From assembly GCF_016920785.2 (NCBI RefSeq), contig NW_024609839.1:21391085-21455084 (forward strand): 64,000 nucleotides of DNA, read 5' to 3'. The notes below the pieces were generated by a model, which saw only the letters and a list, made by a program, of their open reading frames with translations, was not told the DNA's origin and searched no databases. The position numbers and the translations under genes were made by a program. The DNA comes from Ixodes scapularis (Eukaryota > Arthropoda > Arachnida > Ixodida > Ixodidae). Below, in pieces: positions 45,901-56,600 of this stretch (position 1 is the stretch's first letter; each line of letters begins with the position of its first letter).

Positions 45901-48900
45901 AAGCGCACCTGAGCCAAAATCGGCCAATCAACCAATTGTGACCGCCAAAAGAGACACGGTGCGGCGTTTTGAAGCGCAACACAACATGAAGAGCTTGAAT
46001 CAAGTCAGTTTTTCTCACAGCGAGTTTGAAACGCGCTCGTACATGGCGAAGTCATGGAGCATTTCTAACTTCACGTTTTGATTTAATGTGTGATGATGCG
46101 CACATTAAACCAAAACGTAGTGATGGCATCCGCGTATCCCATACATTCGGACAGGTTTCGATAGACGCTGTCGTTCCCCTTTTTCGCCAAGGCTTTGCGG
46201 TACGACTGGAAGGTCACCAGTGACCTTTTCCAGTTAAAACTGAATTTTAGAAAATGAATTAGACGTACTTTTATCGGATTTTATCGGTTTAAATCGAAAA
46301 GGCCAAACCTAAAACCTGACCTTTTTCGGTTAAAACCGAATTTACGAAAATGGATTCGGCGTACTTTTATTGGTTTTTATCGGTTTAAACCGAAAACTCC
46401 GAACCCTAGTTATAAGTGATTTTCTGAAAATTTCAATGGGAAAATGGAGCCCATTTTTGCTCGTTTTCGGTTTCTGGTGCCATAGAGCCCCATGTGTTTG
46501 AGAACTCCGTCGGCCGCCATTTTTCCATTGAACATTTCAGAAAATCACTTATAACTTTTGATTAAGTTATCGGATCGGGCTGAAACGTTGGCATCTGGTT
46601 GTGACCTCTAGCGCTACCTTTGGGCGGAGAATGAGCGTTCGGCGATGCATAGTTTATTTTTGCGGTAGAAAATACCGTGTAAATTTTCTTTTGTGACACC
46701 CTGTAGAATTACGCTTAAAGGCTTGTTTACACATATGCATTTAGCGTGTTGCGCGATCTCTCGCAACTGCTTACAATGAGGGCACACGAGCACCATCTGT
46801 CAGGCAGCCCCGGAGCACGTCTAGTCCACAGACAAGGGTTCGCAGTTTTTGCGAGATCAAATCTATGCATTACATACGAGCAATGGTTGCCTATAACATT
46901 GTCAGAATTATTTCGAGACCACGGTAAGTGAATGATGCATAAAAAAATTAGATTGTACGAGCATGAGAGGAAACATTTATTTAGCCACGAGATTACGGGG
47001 GGCAGTTGCGTTGCGGCAGGGCAGAAAATATATACTAGGCAAAATGGAAGCGCCAGTGCGCCCTCTGGTCGCAGCTGGCTGGAAGCGAGTGCAGCACGAT
47101 CAATACGTGAACCAACCTCAAAACAACACGGATAGAGAAGAGCACTTTTTAAGCAAGCTCCGGATGTTCCCAAGGACGTTACGAGTCTCACCGAACTCCG
47201 ACGTTACAAGTCGCAGCAAACTCGTCGCAAGACAACCGCCCAGGCCACCACGGCGGTTTTAGGACACCAAGTGCGGTGCGACGGAGGGCTATGAAAAAAG
47301 ACGGAGTACGGGACAGACCTGCGCGCGGACGCTTTGTCCTTGTCCTGCACCAACGACTCCAGCCGCTGCGCAACGGCCAGGCTGGAGAGCAGCTGGGTCT
47401 TGAGTTTGGTCAAGGCCTCTCGGTCTCTCGGAGCCTTCTGCATCTTGCGGCGCAACTCCTCTACCCTGGCTTGCAGATGACGACGCTCCTCCTGCAGCTG
47501 GGACGCTGTCTCCACTTCCTCAGCCAAGCACCGTCGCTGCCGCTCCAGCGAACGGCAGATTCTGGCTCGGACGTCGTGCACTGCAGACTTCAGGTCGAGG
47601 ACCTCCACCTCACTGCAAAAAATGCACAGGGTGTGGCAGACCGCGAGATCACAGACCCTTTTCGAAGTTCACTGTGGCAAGTTTGATCCCAACCGCCACC
47701 GCGGGTAGGTGGCGCAAGCTACCGCCAATTATAAAGGGTACAGTCGTTAGCATCCATCCATCCATCTATGTATGACATCTGTGACAAACTAATGGCAGCC
47801 TTCTTGAGCCTGGTGAAGGAAGAAAGAAGATACTACCACAAGCCGAGGACATATGAGGCCTGAATGTTCAATATGTCATTGTGCTACACCACTCTCTTAC
47901 CACAAAAAACTTTGCTCTAAAGGCTTTTGTTGGCAGATATTTAATCGAGGGACTTATGGGTCGCCACTTTGTACTGGTCAATTCTTATGTTCACACCATT
48001 GAAACTGAAACAAATCGAAACAGGATTTTGAGGTGATCAAAGGAGCAATTCTCATCTGCCACGATTTAAAACTGGACTAAAACGGAAGAGCAACTGGACG
48101 GCTGCCATTTAGGTTGGTCATTTGCCTGCTTGCATGAATTTGTAGAAAAGGTGCAATCAAAGCGACATTCTCATGCAGTATTGGCACGGAAAGCTGCAAA
48201 CATTTGAGAAAAATTGCCTCATTACACGTCGCTGCAGGCCCCAGACATGGGCGAATGACCCTTCTGTGTTGTCACAACCCCTCAGCATTGAAGTAAGATT
48301 ATTATTATGTTTGTGCCGTGTTTACCCAACAGTTCATTTTTTGAAAAATGCTTGAAAGGAGGCACTGTGAAGGTCCCTTAGGCACTGTATGTTGGTGGAA
48401 AATAGGAAATGGGACAATGCGCCGAAAAACTGAGGTAGCCAGAGCTCCGGCTGGAAGGACTAGTGGGGAGACCTCAGGCAGCTCCACTGCACTGATTAAA
48501 CGCTTTAGAACGCGGAACTCCGGCGTCCGCCATTTGCCTTTCGCATTCGGACGCGTTCGACGAGTGTAGTGGAAACAAAGGCAGGCAGCTTTTGGGTCTA
48601 GCGGCTTACCCACTAATCATGCGAACCAGAGAACTCGGCATTTTCGTGTCAGTACTCGTCGACTCAATAGATAGGAGCGACAAAAACAAACCTCTTCTTC
48701 AGCTGCTCGGTCACCTGGCATTTGGCAATTTTTAAGTTCTTGTAGTCGTTCATCACAACCGCCTGCTTTGGCTCCTTGGTCGCCAGCGCCTTGTTTTCGG
48801 CCGCGAGCTCCCCTTGCGCTGCCGCCAGCCTCTCCGGGTTGATGCCGGGATGCTGGGACAGCTGGTTGACCTTGGCCTTGACCGCGTCCAGCTCGGCTCT

Positions 48901-49335
48901 TTTGGCTTCGCGGTCAGTTTTCGCGGCGGCGAGGCCCACCTCGATGTCTGACCACATGTTCCACTGCCGACCCAGTCGCACCCAGAAGTTGCAGAGTATC
49001 GAGAGCAGCCTACGACTGCGCTTCGGCACCGGCTCGCTAATGTCGGATAGGCCGAAGTTGGGGACGCCCAGCTTCGTAAAGACCACCTGCATCAGTTTGT
49101 TGAGGTGTTATGTTGGCACGAAGCTGCTCACGTGTGCCGGCACAAGGAATTGGGGCATTTCGAAGGCGGTCTTGTTCAGGCCCGCCTCCTTGAAGACGCC
49201 GTAGAAGACTTTCGTCATAAATTCGCTCGTCGGGGCTTCAACTTCTCGTCGGGTCACCTTGTCGTTGAGCATTTCACTTAGCAAGGCTGCAAGGCGTTCG
49301 TGGCTATCCGCAGCTCGTTCCATTTTCGCGGTCAT
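42987..49335 (-). CDS. NUF2: Kinetochore protein Nuf2, four exons, one in-frame stop
   Basis: Exons are 49335-48692, 47612-47319, 44844-~44655 and 43184-42987 (stop); phases agree. Exon 3 may instead end at 44634, also in phase. The product, about 441-448 residues, is close to the 464 of human Nuf2. The N-terminal calponin-homology domain is seen as VFYGVFKEAGLNKTAFEMPQ, VFTKLGVPNFGLSDI and PVPKRSRRLLSILCNF, the last matching the PKAKRT-type block of Nuf2. The remainder is coiled coil in all four exons. Nuf2 pairs with Ndc80 to bind microtubules at kinetochores. Codon 76 is TAA (49110-49108), which would truncate the CH domain. Introns hold several TEs. Bases 46710-47318 and 47613-48691 show nothing else. 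Confidence 0.85.
43240..44020. mobile_element. Long-TIR MITE in Nuf2 intron 3, split by a TTAA element
   Basis: The left arm (43245-43404) and right arm (43800-44020) are imperfect complements; both contain the family core TTTGCCC-AAAAGT-type block and a CAGATGCCAG-like block. It belongs to the same family as 45237-46703. The TTAA element 43405-43797 lies in it. Confidence 0.55.
43405..43797. mobile_element. TTAA-type MITE nested in the intronic MITE
   Basis: The ends AGGGCCCCTGAAAAGAAAAA and the complement AGGGCCCCTGAAAAGAAAAA match for 20 bases. The right flank has TTAA (43798-43801); the left TTAA has decayed to AAGA (43401-43404). Confidence 0.75.
45237..46703. mobile_element. TA-flanked long-TIR element in Nuf2 intron 2
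   Basis: It starts CAGGGTGTCACAAAAGAAAA and ends with the complement. The TIRs are about 160 bp with a few mismatches (45237-45398 against 46540-46703). TA flanks both ends (45235-45236 and 46704-46705), as for Tc1/mariner. No transposase is seen. A hAT-like element is nested at 45393-46408. Confidence 0.85.
45393..46408. mobile_element. hAT-like element nested in the TA element
   Basis: GTTATAAG is duplicated at 45385-45392 and 46409-46416. TIRs are TAGAATTCCTCGTTTTCG and TAGGGTTCGGAGTTTTCG, with internal TCGGTTTAAACCGA-type repeats near the right end. No intact ORF was found. Confidence 0.8.
48692..49335 (-). CDS. NUF2: Nuf2 exon 1 with premature TAA
   Basis: The frame is open from ATG at 49335 except for one TAA at 49110-49108, after HVSSFVPT. 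Homology continues without gap on the other side (HLNKLMQVVFTKLG), and the spacing to the human CH domain fits if the codon is read through. A C-to-T change from CAA would explain it. The donor is AGAG-GTTTGT at 48692/48691. Confidence 0.8.
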
Positions 49336-49389
49336 GACGACGACGACACGACGGTGACTGCCCGATTGGCCCGGTTGTCTTCGCGCGCG

Positions 49390-49530
49390 CGCGCAGCAAG
49401 GTATATTGGCTTGGATTGGATTACACCTTGAGCTTGTAAGTTAAAACTGCTGCTTGTAAAGCTTGTAAGTTGCTTGTAAAGCTTGTAAGTTAAAAAAAAA
49501 AGAAAAAATAATGTTTTTTTTTTTTTTGCC
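49390..49530. repeat. CG dinucleotide run and CTTGTAAGTT short repeats
   Basis: GCGCGCGCGC at about 49382-49396 is followed by TTGTAAGTT units spaced about 21 bp (49434-49494) and an A/T homopolymer tract. It lies just upstream of the Nuf2 start. Confidence 0.6.
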
Positions 49531-49678
49531 CGGTGATAGTTACAAAATTGGTTTTTAGTTTCTTGGCCCAATATAAAAGTTGTAGCAGTTACCTTTTATC
49601 CAACTAGGTGGCGATGGTTACCGCTCAATTAGAAAAAGTGCTACATTTACAAATGTTACTATCATAACTCTTTTCGGT

Positions 49679-50361
49679 CAGAGCCGTATATGTAGAGAGT
49701 TTGGCCATTCGTTGGGAAGTATAGGAGACAAATGAAGCGGCGCCATTGGCCGAAAGTGGGCTGGGCGTGTTCCAGGGCGTCTTCAGAAATTCGAATGTGA
49801 CCAACCAGAAGCCGGAAATAATACCCTGGCGGTGGTCGCGAGAAACAAACCTGATAACTGCATTGGAGTAACTCTCAATGGCTGAAAATATGGTACACGT
49901 GATGTTTCAATCACGCTCACTGATCTCAAGTGATCACGCTCATCTAAAATGATGGTGGAAGAGTGCGACTAGCGGAAAGATCGACATAATCCTTACGCCA
50001 AACGCCGAGCGCCGGGAATCTGCCGTCAGAGCGGTCACACTCTGTCCGCGCAAAAGAGAGTTGAGCGGCGCATTCGTTTCTTACATCTTTCTGCATGATC
50101 ATGATGAAACAACACGTGCTCCCTATTTTCAACCACAAAAAGTTACTACACTTCACTCTTACGCACTTATTAAAACCACATACGAGCATAGACCTTAGAT
50201 GATCGATCGGCTCAGAACTGTTTCTCGCTACCACCACTAGGGGATCCTTTTCGGCTTCTGGTTGGTCAACAGAGCATGCCAAGCCCTCTTTCCGAGTCTG
50301 CCGCACGCCCTGGCTCTGCCTGCGCCTCCCATTGACCAAACTCTCTACATATACGGCTCTG
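49679..50361. mobile_element. hAT element between Nuf2 and GASZ
   Basis: TIRs of at least 26 bp start CAGAGCCGTATATGTAGAGA at 49679, with the complement ending at 50361. TTTTCGGT is duplicated exactly (49671-49678 and 50362-50369). It is 683 bp without a transposase ORF. Confidence 0.93.
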
Positions 50362-50666
50362 TTTTCGGTATAAAAATATTGTGGCGTTTTCAAGTTCTAA
50401 CGTCTTATTGAAGGGCAATGTTGGCAATGTTCACTCCAGCTACTCTTCATAAGCTTCATAACGTGTAATCGTGTAATCCAGTAAGCGCTGTGGCTCTTGT
50501 GTTTGGGTCGGCCGTCATCCACGTGTTCGGCTGGTTCGGCGTTCGGCCGGATTTGTGGAAAACCAACCAACCGCCACAACCAACGAAGTTCGAAAGTTGC
50601 AGGTCGAAAGTTGCAGTGTTACAAAGACTTGTTTTTTAACAACTCACGTTAGAGTAAACGGCAGTC

Positions 50667-53600
50667 ATGTCGGGCTTACCAGCTGACTATGTTGACTTCG
50701 ATTCGTCGGGTTCTGAGATGGACGAAATTGTTTTCGCCGACGACGATTTCCACTTAAACAACAGCAAAGCAAAGACACGGACTTCGGTCAGTTGTTCTCG
50801 ACAACCGCTTTGAAGTGGCTTCTTTTAAATTCCGATTTGATCTCTTTTCGCAGCCGACTAAAGCTCTTTCTGCGGAGCAGTGGCAGCTCCCGTCGGCAGA
50901 AACAGCCACGCTGGACCACGACTACACCGCTTACGGAGTACATGAACATCCTGAGGACTCCGTCCATGTCGGTATTCGGGTGCCTGCGGAATTGCAGGAA
51001 GATTTTCGGGTGGCTGTTTCGCGAGGCAATGTGTCCATGGTCCGGGATTTGCTCGATCAAGGCACGTTCAAAGTAGTCGTTTATTATTGTTTTACATCTG
51101 CATGATTTCTCGAGTTCTCTTTGATGTCTGTCATCACAGTGCAGGGATTCCTGTATCCGCTGCATTTCACAAGAGCGAAGGTTTTAAGAGATTTCTGAGG
51201 TCAAATGTGCGTAATACCTATGAGAAAGGGTTGTTTATAACGCTAACAAAAGGTTCTTTTTTTTTTTTTTTTTTTTGAGGAAAGAAAGGAAGAACGAAGC
51301 GCCCGATAAATTGAAAATATACGGGACCGCCAAGTTTCCACTGCTATCCAATAGATGGCGCCAGCGTGTCCTCTCGTCGTAAGCGATTTTAAGACGTTCC
51401 AAGGCACTCGGTCTTAAAGGGATACGGAAACGAAAATTGAAATATTCAAATTTCTTTCGGAAATGAATAACCATAAATGCTAATCCCACATTTGTGTTTT
51501 GAGTGACTTGCTATATTTTTTATTCCAAATGGTGCTCTCGAGCAAGCGCTCGAAGGGAAGCGAAAGGAGAGCGCGATGCGTCATGGGATATCCAGCGCAA
51601 ACAAACCATAGAAAAAAAAAAAAAAAAGATTCCCTGCATTCATGACGTAGCAAGGCTGGCGGGGTTATGAGCTTTGCCGTTGGTGGCATTGTCAGTGTTG
51701 GGGGGTGTCAATAGCGTCAATGTGTTACAACCGAGCGGTTTGAAGTACCCGTGGGGTGACGAGCGTGTGGCTTTTTGAGAGTAGTTATGTTCAAGTAATT
51801 AACCGGGGATTATCTTTCCAGCAAGCTTTCAACATATTTATTAAGGCTTTTTTCTCTAATTTAGTTTTATGAAGAGTACACCATGACATGAACTTGTAGC
51901 CAGGATAACATTGTGCAACGAGGAATCTTTCAACTAAAAATAAGCCACTATAACATGGCATGGCCATCATGCTCAAGAGGAAGCTGTAGCACGAATGTGT
52001 TTTGTGACGACTTATAATGAACCATATACCGCGTATTGATGAAACTGTATTTCTTGGGTTTCTGTATTTTTTTTTATTATATGTATGCTGATTGCTTGCG
52101 CAGGTGTCGCAGTTCAAATGCCTTCTCGGGGCAACTGGTCAGCTCTCGTGCAAGCCTGCAGTGATGGATGCCTCGAAATGGTTCAACTTTTGTTGGACCA
52201 CGGAATGGATCCAAACGGACAGGAGGGTGGGCTGCACTCTTTTTTCGCTAGATTTCTGGGGAATTCAAAGCTTTAGTCTGGAAAAATGTGTGACCGGGTG
52301 TTCAGATTTTAGCTGCATAATACACCGAAGACACAGAAACAAAAAGGATATACACAACACCGTCTCTGCAGTGTTGTGTACGTCCTTCCTGTTTCCGTGT
52401 CTCCTATTTATTATGTTGTATAGTATTCACCAGCTCAACTGTGCCCTCAATCTTCTTTCATTAAGATTTCTTTCATTTAAAGGGACACTGACAGGGTATT
52501 TATGCTCGCCGAGGTTTTTAGTTGTACGTCACATATGAGAGCTCAACTACCCAGAGCACAATTTGTGGCTCGAAATTCGGTTCCTTTCCGCCTGAAAACC
52601 GCCGATCAAGAACTGGCCGGTTCGAGGCTCGCTCACTCTCTTTTCCGCGGTCACGGGCTATTTTCTAAGGTATCGATGCGACCACCAAATTTAATCAAAG
52701 TCGTGGGTCACTGAAGGCACACACTCAATATTAAAAACAGAAAAAAATATGAAACCCATTTTTTTGTGGCTTCTAAAAAGCTGCAAACACGTTGATTGAA
52801 AAAGAAAGTTCCACAGACAACCGGAAGCATTCTGTGCGTTCGTCGTTTCGCGTATCGTGGGACTCGCGGGAATGGCGATAGCAGCGAACGACGGGCGTGG
52901 GACCTCTATTTCAGAACTGTCGTTCGCGGTACCGGCGAATTCCGTCTACCTTTAAAAAAGAAATTTGGGACTTATTAAAAGAATTGGTATTCATCACGTA
53001 CGACATGCCCGACAACCAAGCCGATTTGCACGAAGACGTCGCCGAGCCGTCGCTCCCTTCTTGTGGCTGAAGACATCGCTCGCGCTAACGTCGAGCACAA
53101 CGTGTCTACTTCGAGTTCGATATGCACGTGTACGATTTCTTTACTAGGTGCGAATGTCGCCAATGCGTGGTGCTTCCCGACTTCGACCCGGGAGTGCTTT
53201 TGCTAGAGAAAAAACGGCAGCAAACTTTCAGACTTACAGTTTAGCGGCTCAAATATTACTAAGGAAAAAGATCCACCAGTGTTGAGATTCCCAGTGGGAA
53301 AGACGTCCGCTTCAGACGCGGTAGGGCCGGGTTCAATCCCCCGTGAAACTTTTTTAAACATTTTTCGATGTTTACATATCTTTTTTTTTTTATCACTGAA
53401 GAAACAAACAAAAAAATAACAAGCAAATGTTGTGGACGACACTTCGCTGAATTAAATGGTATGGGATTTCCTTTTTGACATTTGCGAACTCAATGTAATC
53501 ACTTTCCACAAAATGCAAGGAGCATATAAATCAGGTAGCGTCCGCTTTCCGAGGTGCCCGTAAATGTTCTACAGGAATTGCAGCCAGCCATTGGTCCCGA

Positions 53601-56600
53601 TCCCGTTGATCTTTCGGAAACTCTGTTGCACAATGCCCCTTTTTTTCGGACGCAGGACATGTAAGCCAGCTCTTCACGCAACATCTTGGGTGTATTCGTT
53701 TCGGAGCCGATCATGGAAATTCACCACGGGCACTCACTACTCATCTCCAACTCCTCAATGTACAAAACAAGTACAGAACAACGAGCGGAACAAACATAAC
53801 TGCAAAAGAATCACACGGCGAACAGTTCCCGTACGCCGCATATCGTGTCGTCTGCTACGGAGAGGAGAAAAAAAACAAAAAAAAACCGCACGGTCGGGTG
53901 TAGCCACGTGACTTCCGCCACTCCACTCTCTTCTCTCCACTTCTCCGACCTCCGTCGGGTTTTGGTTTCGGTTTCGAGCAGTTGCGTCTTTTGGCTTTAT
54001 TAAAAAAATACGCTACTCTGTTGCAAAATATTAATTGGCTAGTCCTCCGACACCATAATAAAGCGCCTGGCAAAAAATGAAAAAAAAATTTTGGGGGGTG
54101 TCAGTGTCCCTTTAACAGCTACCTTCAAATCTTTTGCTTTTCATTTGATCTGTGTATGATATTCTATTACCTGTTACTACCGACGGTGAGTGAAAAACGT
54201 CTAGCTTTGTTTATGTGAGCCTGCGCATTGTGAAGAGCGGGAGCTTTGCTATTGGCAACTTTGGTAGTGAATTGGGTGTTGGGATTCGACTTATTGACTG
54301 TGCAAACTTCCTGGGTGGCTGAAGAATGTTCCTGTCGTCTGATAGCAGTTAGAAATGAAACGGCTCTAAAGTCATAGCATCACTCTCCCTCTATCTTTTC
54401 TTTGCAGTGTTGTATTTCTCTTCTTTCTTTCAAGTATTCATTATCACACTCAAACAAATTTTAATGTCATGATCTAAATCCTGAGACAAGAATTTAGACC
54501 CAAAATTGACCCAAAATCTTAAATGCAGCTGAGTTTAGTGAATAAACTCAGCTGCATTTGAGATTTTGCGTTGTCTTGTTCATTATTTTATTTCACCTTA
54601 TCTCAGGATTTAGATTATGATATTTTGTAACCAGCTAGCCTGCATACTTTAGCTCATAATCTTTTTTTTTTCTTTTTTTTTTATAATGTTGCAGCTTTTC
54701 TGACACCTCTGATGGCTGTCTGCGGCTCTCAGAAGCAAACGGAGGAGACGTTGGAGAGCTGTGCAGTGGCACTGTTGAAGCATGGGGCAGACCCCAATTT
54801 AGCCGAGAGGCAAGTGAACCTGAGTGTGCGTCTCATGTCACGAGTAGAAGAACGCAGCCACTCTCACTTATTTAACGCTCAAATTCAACCGCTGTTCAAC
54901 CTGATTCAAAATGAACTACTACCATGACACTTAATCTTGACTTGAATGCCCATGTAATTTGATATTAAAATATTCTGGCCGGAGAGGGGAACTTAGATAG
55001 ATGGACAGGAAATGACAGGAACGTTTGTCATCTCTCTTGTGCCTCTTTCATAATTTTGTGTCAGATTTTTTAACATAGGCAGCATTGCATGTTCCTCACC
55101 AATTTAACCAATGGCACTCATTGTAATTCTAGTTTTGCTTTGTAATTGTAATTTTAAATCCTGACGATTTTGTACACATACAGTGATGCGGCACCAATAG
55201 AAGTCAGATCTACCCCTACTTCCAGACACCATACTCTTTGCTCGTTTTAGCCTCAGGCGCCTGATGTTTCCATGTAAATGTGATGATATAGTTGTTTTTT
55301 CTAATAATTGAAAACTAGCGTATTGGTGAATAGGTGCGAATACATGAAAGGATAAAACATCGAGGACAGGAACGGAAACAGGACTTGTTTCATTTAGCAA
55401 CATAAAATGACACAAAATGTAAAACCTTTCCCCAAAAGTTTCAACATTCTCAAAGGGGGAAGGAAAAAAAATTGATGAAGGTAAAGGAAATTTACCATAA
55501 ATTTAAAAGTTCAAAAAGCAGTAGTGTTACGACAAGCTATCAGTAATATAGTCATCTCTGCTGTTAGGAATTCGACCTCTGTCTTTGTCAGTGACAATAA
55601 ATATTGTTGTTGACAGTCCCCATGGCAAATGATTCAATGATTTCTCTTCCAAATCTGTTGTGCCCGCTCAGTATTCTAGTATCTGAGAAACAAGGAGTAC
55701 AGTCATTGCGCGTGCTGCTGTGACCGACGATTGGGTGAAAAGACTCATTTGAAGCCTTTGATTCTTCCAAATTTTGTTCTCTGAGTCAATGGTTAACGCA
55801 TCTCCCAGTTTGTCCGATGTACTGACTGCCACAGCTTAGTAAAACTGCGAAAGCTGGTTTTTTGTTTTTTTCTTTTACTTAATTTTTTTATTATGCTCAT
55901 TCGCAGTAAGGGCCAGGCAACACCGTTGATGCTGGCCGCTCGTGAGGGCCACTGTCGTCTGCTACAGCTGCTGCTGAGTCACGGTGCGGACGTCTGTCGT
56001 CAAGACAGCCGGGGCTGGTGCGCCGTCAGTTGGGCCGCCTACGCCGGCCAGGGGAGATCAGCTCGCACCCTCCTCCACCTGGCACGACCAGATCCACTGT
56101 CCCTGATCACCCTGGACGGGCAGATGCCCTCAGACCTGGCCATTGGTCAGGGGTGCCACACGGTCAGTAGCCTCACTAGAGCCATTGGTGACCTTTTTCA
56201 TTTACACTTGTGACACTTGGTAAATCAGGTTTGACCTTAGTGACTCTTGTTGAGAGGGCTCTGTACTCTGCTGCTCAGTACTCTGCTTTTAGTCAGTACT
56301 CTGCTACTCAATGCTCAATACACTGCCACACTGATTTGACCAATCAGATGATTGATTATCTAGATCAGCGGTGGCCAGGCTGACCCGGCCTAAGAGCCGC
56401 AAACAAAACCAGGAAACTTTCAAGAGCCGCGAAGAGGGGGGGGGGGGGCAAACTTTTGTGCAGTGCAATAAACGAAACTCGAACTACTTTCAAGCTATCG
56501 GAGTCAAAAGCAGTCCACTGTGCGTAAGGTAGCAGTAGCACAAGACTACCAAACCGCAACCTCTCTTTTGATTTAAAACGCGTTCCATTTCCCTTTTTGA

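Noticed and set aside
49079..49123. A 45-base GT-AG intron removing the Nuf2 TAA
   Set aside because: The bases have GT...CAG borders and a length divisible by 3, but the encoded residues fill the spacing expected from human Nuf2, and such a short intron is implausible in an animal.
53281..53345. A functional tRNA gene, from the GGGTTCAATCCCC box
   Set aside because: No matching acceptor stem or A box can be paired; it lies inside a TTAA element.
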